Source: Bacteroidales bacterium
Lineage (GTDB): Bacteria; Bacteroidota; Bacteroidia; Bacteroidales; WCHB1-69
Direction: 5' to 3'
Length of the DNA stretch: 64,000 nt
Assembly (NCBI GenBank): GCA_017394765.1
Contig: JAFPXF010000005.1
Location: 14,004-78,003, forward strand
Part shown: piece by piece, positions 44,041 through 53,500 of the stretch
How positions within the stretch are numbered: position 1 is the stretch's first letter
How the letters are laid out: each line of letters opens with the position of its first letter
Translations under genes and position numbers: made by a program
Notes under the pieces: model-generated
Seen by the model: only the letters and a program-made list of their open reading frames with translations
Told to the model about the DNA's origin: nothing
Databases searched by the model: none

Positions 44041-44514
44041 TTAACGTGAAATGTCAAGGATTTCAAATTCCATGGTGCCGACAGGGGCCTGCACAGTCAC
44101 CACATCACCTTTGGAATTACCGATGAGGGCCTTGGCGATAGGACTTGAAACAGAGATTTTTCCAGCCTTGAAGTCTGATTCCGACTCCGGCACGATAGTA
44201 TAGGTCATTGTCATTCCATTCTTGACATTTTTAATCTTGACGATGGAATAGATCAGGACCTTGGAAACATCGATTTTGGACTCGTCAAGAACACGGGCGG
44301 TGGCAATGAGATTGCGCAAGTTGGCGATTTTCATCTCCAGCAAGCCCTGGGCTTCCTTGGCGGCATCATATTCGGCGTTCTCCGACAAGTCGCCCTTGTC
44401 GCGCGCCTCCGCAATAGCCTGCGATATTTTAGGTCTCTCTACCGACTCAAGCAGGCTGAGTTCTTTCTTCAGTGCATCCAAACCCTCTTGAGAATAATAT
44501 TTTACTTCTTCCAT
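44041..44514 (-). CDS. greA: Transcription elongation factor GreA
   Basis: A 157-residue factor that rescues backtracked RNA polymerase by stimulating transcript cleavage. The N-terminal coiled-coil carries AEARDKGDLSENAEYDAAKEAQ, with the acidic DLSENAEYDAAKE tip; the FKBP-like C domain ends in PVGTMEFEILDI. ATG 44514 gives the standard N terminus; the open frame extends 7 codons upstream. First gene of a six-gene minus-strand run, downstream of a terminator. Confidence 0.96.
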   Translation of the reverse strand: MEEVKYYSQEGLDALKKELSLLESVERPKISQAIAEARDKGDLSENAEYDAAKEAQGLLEMKIANLRNLIATARVLDESKIDVSKVLIYSIVKIKNVKNGMTMTYTIVPESESDFKAGKISVSSPIAKALIGNSKGDVVTVQAPVGTMEFEILDISR

Positions 44515-44535
44515 AACTGTGTTTTTATTATACAA

Positions 44536-44567
44536 AATAGAAGAGACTCGTGAAAGTCTCTTCTATT
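44536..44567 (-). terminator. Probable terminator after the PorV/PorQ gene
   Basis: A 13-bp perfect stem AATAGAAGAGACT / AGTCTCTTCTATT with a 6-base loop, 25 bases after the PorV/PorQ stop on the minus strand. The T tract that follows is short (TTTTGTATAA), so termination may be partial and could pass into greA. Confidence 0.65.
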
Positions 44568-44591
44568 ATAACTTAAAAAGGTCAATAGATC

Positions 44592-45785
44592 TTACAACGT
44601 GAACTTGATTCCCATGACATGGTTACCTCTCCACTTGCTCGTGAAACGATAAGCATAGTCAATATAGATTCTTGAACCCGTGTTACCCTTCTTCAAAGGG
44701 ATGACAGCGGTGGCACCCACAGAAGGTCCTGAGAAGAAAGAGTCAGAGTTCCACAAGAGACGCTTGACCACTTCCTCTTGACCGTTTTCATTTATTTCTG
44801 TAGATGTTTTCTTGCCGACGTTCTCCAGGCCATAGCCTGCACGCACCATGAAATACTGCATGAAGCCGTACTCAATACCGACGGAGAAAATGTCACGAGA
44901 ATAGGAGTTGGCAGTGAAGGCACCACACAGTGTGAGTCTGTGCATGGCATCCTCACGGGTCAGGCCTTCCGCTTTTCTCTCATCCTTGGTCATGGAAGCA
45001 TATTGGCCACCAAACCAAAGAAAGTCATAGGAAACGCCTATCACCAACAAGGAGGGCATCTCGAACTCGGCGGAACGAACATTGAGGGATTGTTCCACGT
45101 TTGTATTGGAAATCACACCTCTATTGGTGAGTCCATCGCCCTTATAGGACATCGGCAGACCGATGTTTTTCAAAGTGACACCAATCTTGAATTGCTCAAA
45201 CGCACCCGTGATATATTGGATACCTGCATCGAGTGCAAATCCGGTTGCGTGCAAGTCGGCAATGCTTTCATTGATGATCTTCAGGGAGATACCACCTTTG
45301 ATAAAGTTGTTGAATGACTTGGCGTAGTGAATACCGATAACGGACAAAGAGGGGCTGAACGTACCAAGGCCGCCTTCAGGTTGTGATACGGTGGTCACAG
45401 GAATTTGGCCGAAGCCCATCGTGGAGAAAGAGATGGCAATGGTACCGAAATCTCTCTCTTTACCAAGGTGCTGGGCAAAAGCCAGGGCATTGATGTTGAT
45501 GCCACAATTGGAGCCCACCAAATATTGGGTACGGTTGAAGGCAAATTGGGTCTTCGTGATGTAGGTCAAACCTGCCACGTTGGAAAAGACAGATTCAAGG
45601 CCTCTGACCTCGGCAACTCCGGCATTCGCCATTCCGTTGGTGCGCGCCCATGGATCAATCAGAAGATGGGAAGCGCCAGCCTGACCGGAACGGTCACGGT
45701 TACCAGCCCATGCTGTGTTGGTAGCACAGACCGACAACAAGGCAACTAATGTGCAAATTATTAATGACTTATATATGTTTTTCAT
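44592..45785 (-). CDS. PorV/PorQ-family outer-membrane beta-barrel
   Basis: A 397-residue outer-membrane protein with a signal peptide (residues 1-27, ending AWA). The N-terminal LIDPWARTNGMANAGVAEV and VFSNVAGLTYITKTQFAF, and the barrel strands to the terminal GIKFTL, match the PorV/PorQ (UPF0164-like) family. PorV shuttles T9SS cargo to the attachment complex, and PorQ works with PorZ. This copy follows the 1576-residue secreted protein by 30 bases, so it is probably a dedicated paralogue. Last gene before a hairpin. Confidence 0.88.
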   Translation of the reverse strand: MKNIYKSLIICTLVALLSVCATNTAWAGNRDRSGQAGASHLLIDPWARTNGMANAGVAEVRGLESVFSNVAGLTYITKTQFAFNRTQYLVGSNCGININALAFAQHLGKERDFGTIAISFSTMGFGQIPVTTVSQPEGGLGTFSPSLSVIGIHYAKSFNNFIKGGISLKIINESIADLHATGFALDAGIQYITGAFEQFKIGVTLKNIGLPMSYKGDGLTNRGVISNTNVEQSLNVRSAEFEMPSLLVIGVSYDFLWFGGQYASMTKDERKAEGLTREDAMHRLTLCGAFTANSYSRDIFSVGIEYGFMQYFMVRAGYGLENVGKKTSTEINENGQEEVVKRLLWNSDSFFSGPSVGATAVIPLKKGNTGSRIYIDYAYRFTSKWRGNHVMGIKFTL

Positions 45786-45815
45786 ACTTCTTAGTTTTTA
45801 GCGATATTAATAATT

Positions 45816-48800
45816 TTAGAAACCATTCAGGTCGGTCGGACGCATAGCACAGAAGAATTTGAGGGTTCTTTCACCAATGCCATCCGCTTTCACATGGATG
45901 ATGTAAACACCACCGGAAATAGGAATATTGGCGTGGTTCTTCAGATCCCACTGGACGTATGAGGTAGCGGCATCACCCTTTGTAATGGTTCTGATCAGAG
46001 TTCCATTGACGGTGAAGATAGAAATGGTACACTTGGCCGGGAGATTCACAATGCGCACATAGTTCTCCAAAGCGGTGTTTTCATATTGAGAGAAGCCATA
46101 GTAAGGATTCGGGACAATGTTGATTTCATCCAACAGTGTTTGAATCTCCTCTGCTTCGGTAACTCTCTTGGGTGCAAGGTTCTTTGTCGTGAATTCGTAC
46201 ATCGGGTATCCATCGTTCAACGAAGTGTACGGAGCCTCGGAAGGATCGTCGTACCAACGGGATGAGTATCTCAAATACGGACGGGAAACACGAATCTTTA
46301 TGGTGGCGTCACTGGACAACCAATCATTTTCGCGGTTCACGGCCGGCATCGGGATGCTGGTCCACATCACGTTATTGAACAGTTGCATTTTCTGACGCAT
46401 TCTGTTGTTGTCGCCCATGGTCGTGATACCGATGAAGGATTTGAACTTGGCGTTCAGCCATGCACACTCGTCATACGGACCGCACTCGTAGAAAGGAAGG
46501 TAAGTGTTTTCGATGGTGCCACCGTTGTTCTGCCACACCGTGCCACCGTCATTGTAGTTACGATGACGTGAAGAGGAGTGATACGGCATGGAGCAAGTGT
46601 TGCCGGAGCTGCCGCAAACATAGATGTAGTGACGTCCACCGTTCAGCGGTTCGCCGAACAAGACACCGTAAGCTTCACGGTAACTGTTGAACACACTTTC
46701 ACTCATGGCATAAGGCTCACCCGTCTCTTCATCATACATATATTCTCCCGTCTCCAAGTTACGGTAGAAGGCATATACATCCGTCGGGTTGAAGATCATG
46801 TCGTTACCATTGTTGAACGTGTCAAGGGAATTCTCGGCGAACATGATGTTCAGACGCTCACCGGTCTCCACATTGATAGCATAGCCCGGGAACCAACCGA
46901 AACCAGTCTCCTGACCGGCGACGGGATTTGTCTCAGGATTGCCGTCCTTGTCAACAGACGGACATTTCTTCGGCTCATGTCTGACGTTATGATAGACAGC
47001 ACCGTGGAACTCTTGGGGCACCAAGTAGTCTTCGTCCTGGGTGGCATTACCGGCCTCCAAGACAATGGCGCGTGTCCACTTGCTTCTGTCGGGAGTCAAA
47101 ACCACATCAATGGAGTAGAGATTGGTCATCGTTTGGTTATAACCGGCACGTCTCGGCACGGAAGTGAAGTCAGAGAAGCTGAAATAGGAAGGAGAAGGTT
47201 GTGCACCAGGAGTAGGAGATCCATCAGGCTCCAAGAACAACTTGTCATCAGGAACAAGATACTTGGCTTGCGGACCGCCGTCGTAAGGAGAGGAGAGCAC
47301 GTATGGAGACCACGTGCCGCCAATCACACTTTCAAATTGTTGGTTAGGATCTTTGAACGCACGGCTTGTCTCGTCACTGTTCAACACACCTTCACCGACA
47401 ATCATGCACATGTCCTCGGTACGCCACTTGCCATATTCGTCTTCGGCACCATCCTGACCTTCGGAATGTCCATGGTAAGCCCAGTCGTACCATTTACCAG
47501 TGGAGTATTGGCCGGAGTGAATCCAGTTGGCCGGGAAGTCACCTTCGATGTCGGAGACACCCGAAAGCCATGCCGGGCCACCGCCAAAGTCAATGGAGGA
47601 ACCCACAAAGTCAACCTGACCGTACATGTGGAGGTTGGAGTAGCTGTAGCCACGAGCAGATGCGGCCACATAGTCGTTCAAGTCTTTTTGGTGGATCTTG
47701 AACTGAGCATTTTTCAACGAAACGGAAATACCAAGGTCGAGGAAGAGTTGCTCGTTGGTCATGCTGATAGGCATGTTGGCGGTCGTGACACGTTCAAGGC
47801 CCAGCTCTGCCAGCTCATCGTCAGTCACCTCATCGGAAATGATGAGTTGCCATTCGGTGCTGTCGTTCACATCATTATCCAAGCTGTTGGGCAGGAATTT
47901 GATGTAGTAATCATAGGGCTTCACCTGCAACGGGTCAACCACCATGATGTTCAGAGGACCATAGTTGTTCTTGTATTGAATATTGTTATATACATTGTTG
48001 GCAAGAATCATGTCGCGACTTTCGTCCGTCATGTCAAGGAAAAATCCGCCATTACCCTGGCCTTCAATACGTGTGATCATCGGTTGGTCACCGTACACGG
48101 CCTGTTGCAAGTTCTCCACAGACTTATGAGGAGTGCCCGTATAGACCTTGATGTTACGACGGCCGGCGAGATACGGTGAGATTTGACCGTCAAGATAGCC
48201 GTCTTCAAGCTTGAACTCCTTGTAACAGTTGTAACCGTATGCCAAAACAAGGAAGTAGTATTGCTTGTGGTTGACCAGTCTCTTGTTGGTACCGGTGGCA
48301 AATTTGTCTTCTTTCACACTGAAAGAGTGGAAAATACCACTGTTGGTTCCGTTCACCATTTCAGTGGCCACAGAGGAAGCAAGGGCTTCGTTATAGACCC
48401 AGTTGATGAGTTGTCCAGCTTCATTCTCGACATCGCACTGACCAATCAAGATAGCCTTGCTGGCATCGTTCAAGTCGGTGACACTGACGGAAGCGTTGGC
48501 CAATTGATAGATCTGATAACCTTCGAAATGATATTTACGTTGTTCTGTCGAGAGCGTGTCGTGAGTGGTCACAGGGACGATGGTCTCCGTCACAATCGTG
48601 TCGGGAGTACCGTCGGCGTGATAGGTGTAAACTGTGTCGTGCGTGCTCACGAGAGTCGTTTTCGAAAGCGTTCTGGTGATCTGGGGATCCAGTTCTTCGT
48701 AGGTCTCGTGATAGTTGTTGCTGTTCTTGTCCTCATTGCTGATGTACAGAATCAACTCGTTTTCGAGTTCACGAATGGTGATATCGGGAGCATCAGGGCC

Positions 48801-50546
48801 ATCGAGGGTCTTGAAGCAGTTCTCGAAGAGGGATTGGCACTTGTCATCGGCAAGTTTCAGCAACTCGACAGAGGCTTGAGCACCACCTTGAGAGGCACGT
48901 GCCCAAGGAATACCCACCGTGATGTAGTTGACAGAACCCGGTTGCAGGGTGAACGGGCCAGCGGACTGCATGAAACGACGGTCCATAGGAGCGTTGCCCA
49001 CGTTGGCTTCAGTCCAACCATCGGAACCATATTGCGCCAGGTTAGGATCAACACCATTGGTACCCCAATTACACACATCGGAAAGGCCGGGGAACATGAA
49101 GTCGCAGTCTGGACCATTACCACCATTGGACACATGGGCGTTACCGCCGTATTTCATCTTGGTGTTATCTTTCCAGATACCTTGAAGCATGTTATAATAC
49201 TCGTAAGCGTCTCTCGGGTCACCCACCACAGAGTTGTCATTATTGTGATAGACGAATCTTCTCATACCGAAACGTTCATTATCCACAATCTGGTCGCCGA
49301 AGTTGACACCGTTGATAGCCATTTGATCAGCAGCATAAGAGCTTTTGAGGAAACGGTCGCAATAGCCGGGGATAGAGGCGCTGTCAGCATAGAATTTCGG
49401 ATTGTCTCTTCCATCGGCGTCCATATACGGACCCTGGAAGAAGTCAACACCGACGGCAGGCGGCTGGTCACCGTAAGCCTCGATTTGGCCGGTACCGTCA
49501 ACATTGGAACCGTTGTAGCAATAACCAAGACCACGAGACACATCGCAACCCACATAGTCATCCTTGGCATATCCCAAATCGGGGTCAACCCATTGGGAGA
49601 AGTAGGTGTTTGTCAAACGGTAAGTGGAACGGTTGATAATCTCGTAGGAGTAGAACGTCATGTTGTTGAGCTCGTCGTTCGTGGCGAAGCCGAATGCCTG
49701 GCCGCGAATCTCAAGCCCGATAGGATCACCACCTGACTCTGTGTGAGGGCCGGCGTTGTCGTTGAAGATCCAGAAGAGGGTCTCATCGCCTTTCAGCACA
49801 TGGTCAGCGTAGATCATACCGTTGGAGTTATGCCAGTCGGTGCCGTAGTACATCAGATCCTCAGGAGTTCTCGGGAGGGCGTGGGCGGCAGCGAGGGCAA
49901 TATTGTCCTCCGTCCAAGGACAGAGGTCGTTGTTGATGTCATAGTACGGGTAATCACCGTTTTCAGGATCATAGACGCTGTTGCCATTGACATCCTTGAA
50001 GGGAGCGAGGAAGTAGGAGTAACCCTCGTCGCCATGGGCAGGCCAGTTGGCGATGCTGGCTGGCATCACATATCCGGAAGTGTTATAACCGGAGATATGT
50101 CTGTCAACCTCGGAACGGGTGATTTTGAAGAGCTTGTCGAACTTGATACACATGGATTGTGTCGTACTGGCACCCGTGATTTTCAGGGGGCCCGTCCAAT
50201 AGTCGTCACCGACTTGTCTGAACCGCACGGCGGCCAATTTCAATTGACCATTGACGTCAAGACCACCAATCCAAAGACCGGCGCTGAACATGGAAGTCTT
50301 ATTGGATCCCTTGGGAACCTCGTATTCAGCAATTTCCTTGAACCACATCGTACCACCAGTCTCAATGTATGCACGAACATTGTTCACGGTCAGCTCGTTG
50401 GAGCTGGCTGCCGGAAGACATGTGGCCGATTCAGCTTTGGGGGAAGATTTACGAACCACTCCCTTGACTTTTTCAGCCTGCACAGAGCCTGCAAAGAAGC
50501 ATGTGGCAAGGAGTGTTAAGCAGAAAATTTTGATACTGTTTTTCAT
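45816..50546 (-). CDS. Giant secreted protein with C-terminal FlgD-like / T9SS-type sorting domain
   Basis: A 1576-residue exported protein with a signal peptide (about 1-24, ending VQA). No catalytic motif was recognised. It is rich in Asp, Asn, Gly and Tyr; the N-terminal half has blocks such as YEVPKGSNKTSMFSAGLWIGG, NRSTYRLTNTYFSQWVDPDLG and DYVGCDVSRGLGYCYNG, which read as beta-sandwich and calcium-site-like loops. The last 100 residues begin VPNPYYGFSQYE and contain LPAKCTISIFTVNGTLIRTI and SGGVYIIHVKADG, a FlgD-Ig-like sorting domain, but end in a 12-residue tail (FFCAMRPTDLNGF region) instead of the usual terminal Lys. The flanking TonB-dependent receptor and PorV suggest surface display. 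Confidence 0.9.
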   Translation of the reverse strand: MKNSIKIFCLTLLATCFFAGSVQAEKVKGVVRKSSPKAESATCLPAASSNELTVNNVRAYIETGGTMWFKEIAEYEVPKGSNKTSMFSAGLWIGGLDVNGQLKLAAVRFRQVGDDYWTGPLKITGASTTQSMCIKFDKLFKITRSEVDRHISGYNTSGYVMPASIANWPAHGDEGYSYFLAPFKDVNGNSVYDPENGDYPYYDINNDLCPWTEDNIALAAAHALPRTPEDLMYYGTDWHNSNGMIYADHVLKGDETLFWIFNDNAGPHTESGGDPIGLEIRGQAFGFATNDELNNMTFYSYEIINRSTYRLTNTYFSQWVDPDLGYAKDDYVGCDVSRGLGYCYNGSNVDGTGQIEAYGDQPPAVGVDFFQGPYMDADGRDNPKFYADSASIPGYCDRFLKSSYAADQMAINGVNFGDQIVDNERFGMRRFVYHNNDNSVVGDPRDAYEYYNMLQGIWKDNTKMKYGGNAHVSNGGNGPDCDFMFPGLSDVCNWGTNGVDPNLAQYGSDGWTEANVGNAPMDRRFMQSAGPFTLQPGSVNYITVGIPWARASQGGAQASVELLKLADDKCQSLFENCFKTLDGPDAPDITIRELENELILYISNEDKNSNNYHETYEELDPQITRTLSKTTLVSTHDTVYTYHADGTPDTIVTETIVPVTTHDTLSTEQRKYHFEGYQIYQLANASVSVTDLNDASKAILIGQCDVENEAGQLINWVYNEALASSVATEMVNGTNSGIFHSFSVKEDKFATGTNKRLVNHKQYYFLVLAYGYNCYKEFKLEDGYLDGQISPYLAGRRNIKVYTGTPHKSVENLQQAVYGDQPMITRIEGQGNGGFFLDMTDESRDMILANNVYNNIQYKNNYGPLNIMVVDPLQVKPYDYYIKFLPNSLDNDVNDSTEWQLIISDEVTDDELAELGLERVTTANMPISMTNEQLFLDLGISVSLKNAQFKIHQKDLNDYVAASARGYSYSNLHMYGQVDFVGSSIDFGGGPAWLSGVSDIEGDFPANWIHSGQYSTGKWYDWAYHGHSEGQDGAEDEYGKWRTEDMCMIVGEGVLNSDETSRAFKDPNQQFESVIGGTWSPYVLSSPYDGGPQAKYLVPDDKLFLEPDGSPTPGAQPSPSYFSFSDFTSVPRRAGYNQTMTNLYSIDVVLTPDRSKWTRAIVLEAGNATQDEDYLVPQEFHGAVYHNVRHEPKKCPSVDKDGNPETNPVAGQETGFGWFPGYAINVETGERLNIMFAENSLDTFNNGNDMIFNPTDVYAFYRNLETGEYMYDEETGEPYAMSESVFNSYREAYGVLFGEPLNGGRHYIYVCGSSGNTCSMPYHSSSRHRNYNDGGTVWQNNGGTIENTYLPFYECGPYDECAWLNAKFKSFIGITTMGDNNRMRQKMQLFNNVMWTSIPMPAVNRENDWLSSDATIKIRVSRPYLRYSSRWYDDPSEAPYTSLNDGYPMYEFTTKNLAPKRVTEAEEIQTLLDEINIVPNPYYGFSQYENTALENYVRIVNLPAKCTISIFTVNGTLIRTITKGDAATSYVQWDLKNHANIPISGGVYIIHVKADGIGERTLKFFCAMRPTDLNGF

Positions 50547-50572
50547 ATTTCTTTCTATTTTATATCAAACGA

Positions 50573-53500
50573 TTAAAAACTGAACTGAACACCCAAACTT
50601 GCGCGAATAGGACGGCTGTAGTTGTAGGGATTCTGCACTCTCATGAGATAGTAGTCGATGTAAGAAGGCACATACACTTGGGAGTTGATGGCCTGTTGAT
50701 ACTCGGCAGCGGAAAGGTAACCATCGTCGTCGGGATTGCCCGTGTAGTCATAAACGGAAATCACGTTCTTGAAGTTGAAGAGATTCTGGATATCAACATA
50801 AACAGTGACGTAGCCGGGTTTCGCGGATTTCGGACGACCGTCTTTGTCCTTGGCATTCTTGTTCATGTTGAAAATGAAAGTTCTGTCAATACGAAGGTCG
50901 CATTGGAATTGCCACGGGGTATTGGAACCGTTGATGGAACCAGCCAACTGGGAGGAAGTACCGCCAACAATCGTGGAGAACGGAGTGCTGGAACGGGTGT
51001 AAGGCATACCAGAAGCAGCAGAGAAGAGGAGGGAGACACCTGTGTTGGCAAACCATTCAATGGTCTTCGTGGTCTTTGTGCCATCTTCAGCCACAACGAT
51101 TTTTTCTTTCTTCGGTCCCTTGTAATCAGCACCGCTTCCCAAACGATAGTCCAAGTTGACACCGATTCTGTGTCTTTGGTCGAAGGAGAGGTTGGTCAGA
51201 GTTCTCAAGTTCGGCTGACCGGCGGCCAAGATGCTCAACTGGGATGTTGTACCGGAACCCGTACCCTTGGCGTATTGCAGGGTGTAGTTGGCAGACATGG
51301 TCAGGTTTCTGGTTCTGTTCATTCTGTAGGAGAAGGTGAAACCTTGAACGGTACCGAAGTCAATGTTCTGGTAAGAATAATAGGTGTTCGGATATGCACC
51401 GGAGAAACGATAAGCCTGGATTTGGTTACGTTTCTCAGAATAGTAAGCACTGATACTGATAGCGGACTTGGCACCAATCTTCTGACGGAAACCGATTTCA
51501 TAGTCGATGGACTGTTGCGGTTTCATGTTCGGGTTGTTGACAATGTCGTTGGCACTGTTTCTCTTGGAAATGAAGAGGTAGTCCACCGGGGAAATTTGCA
51601 GGTTGGTAGGACGGGAGGTGATGATGTTATAGTGCGCGTAGAACAAAGAGTTGTCGCTCACCGGGAAGGAGAAGGAGATACGAGGCATGACAGACCATTG
51701 TGCCTTATAATCCTTGAAAGCTCCGGATTCCACCTTCGTGATACCAGAGATCATCTCATTGTTTTCGTTATAAATCGGGTTTTTCAAAATCGGGCCGTTG
51801 ACATAGAGGGAGAGGGCGGACTCAGGGTCGGCGACTTCGTTACCGGAAGAGTTATACCAAGTGTCGCCATAACGATAACCCACGATGGAAGAGGGGTTGA
51901 ATTCACCGCCTCTGATGTCGGCATCGCTCATATAAGTGTCCATGCCGGAATAATAGACCACCCAATCGTCCTCTGCATTACCCACAAACTGTATTTCGGG
52001 GTTCATTGAACGCAGGTCGCCAACCGTATAAGCCTCACGGAACAGATACGGATCCTTCAACACTTGCTGGTTAGCGTCGAAACGGTCAACACGCAAACCG
52101 ATGTTGAACAACATAGTGCTGATGGAGAACTTGTCCTGCAGATAGAATGCCATGTAAACAGGTTCGTAGGCACCGATGTTGTAGGTTCTGCGACCATTGG
52201 CATCGGTAGCATTGAAGAAGTCTTCGATAGTGGTTTTTGTGCGGATCTTGGCACCGGTGTAGTCATAGCCATAGTAGCTGACCAAGGAGCTTGAGCCGGA
52301 AGAGGTACCCAACAAGAGGTCTTCTGCGGAAAACATGCCGATGTCAAAAGTGTTGGGATCATAGCTGTCCAAGTCAATCCAATCGTCACCGTCAGGATTG
52401 AGTCCTAACTTGTTACGAAGATTTCTGTCGAACACGGTCTGGTCGTCAAGGCTGACCAAACGGTTATAGTCAATCGTAAAGATTTCGCCATCGTCGGTCA
52501 CAATCGGGTTGCTCATATCCAACTCGCCGATATGGGAATTGACTTGGTTACGCATCAAAGTCCAAAGTGTGATAGGTGCCAAGCCATAGCCACGGTAGGT
52601 CAGTTTCTCGAAGTCATAACCGAACTTCAGTTCGTGGTTGCTCAAGTTCATGGAGATGCTGGCCTTCAAACCAATCTGTTCCGTCTGAGACTTGCTGAAG
52701 CTGCCATAGACCGATCCGGGAGCGTTATACATGGAATAGATGGGGTCAGGAGTGTCACCGTTGCGCAGACCACCGAAAGTCATGTAGGTGTTCAGGTCAT
52801 ACGGGACGGAGGTGCCATAATAGTTGTACAAATCCTCAATGGGGAACTGCTCCAACAGATTCAGGTTGTATTGGGCAAGAATGGGGTTCACATTGTAGTT
52901 CGGGTTGATGGCGAACGTCACAACGGAATCATACCAACCTTGGAAGACATTGGCGTTGTAAAGTACCCAATCGGTCAGAGTGTCATACGGATTCGGAATG
53001 TGCACTTCGTCAACTCTTTCGTAACTTCTGACCTTAGTCGTGTTGAATTTGCCAATATAGCCATATTCAAAGAAGCGGTCCTTGAACTGAGGCGCGTATG
53101 ACATACCGTTCACGCGGGTATAGTTGGCGTTGATGTCATACATGACATTCTTCAAGGTGGCCTTACCTGTGGTGTCGGTGAAGACACGGTGGTTCAAACG
53201 GGCGTTCAAACGCATGGTACCTTGTTTCACGACGGGATTGTTGTCCACATTGAACAGAGCGTAGGTTGTGCTCCAGGATCTTTGTTTCACATATTCATAG
53301 GATCCGCCGAGGGAGAGACGCATGTTGTGGTTCTTGCCCATGGTGAAGTCGAACTTGAGTTGTCCGAGGTAGTCCCAAGAACCGGCGTTCTTTCTGACGC
53401 GGCGTTTGTGGAAGGACTCGCTGGTAAGGTAACAACCTTCTTGATAGTAAGCGCCATACTCTTCGTTGCTGTAACGAAGCGGTTGGGCTATAAGAGCGTC

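Noticed and set aside
46578..49736. Two long plus-strand frames (533 and 517 codons) opposite the giant secreted protein
   Set aside because: They are antisense to a single uninterrupted 1576-codon gene with a signal peptide and sorting domain.
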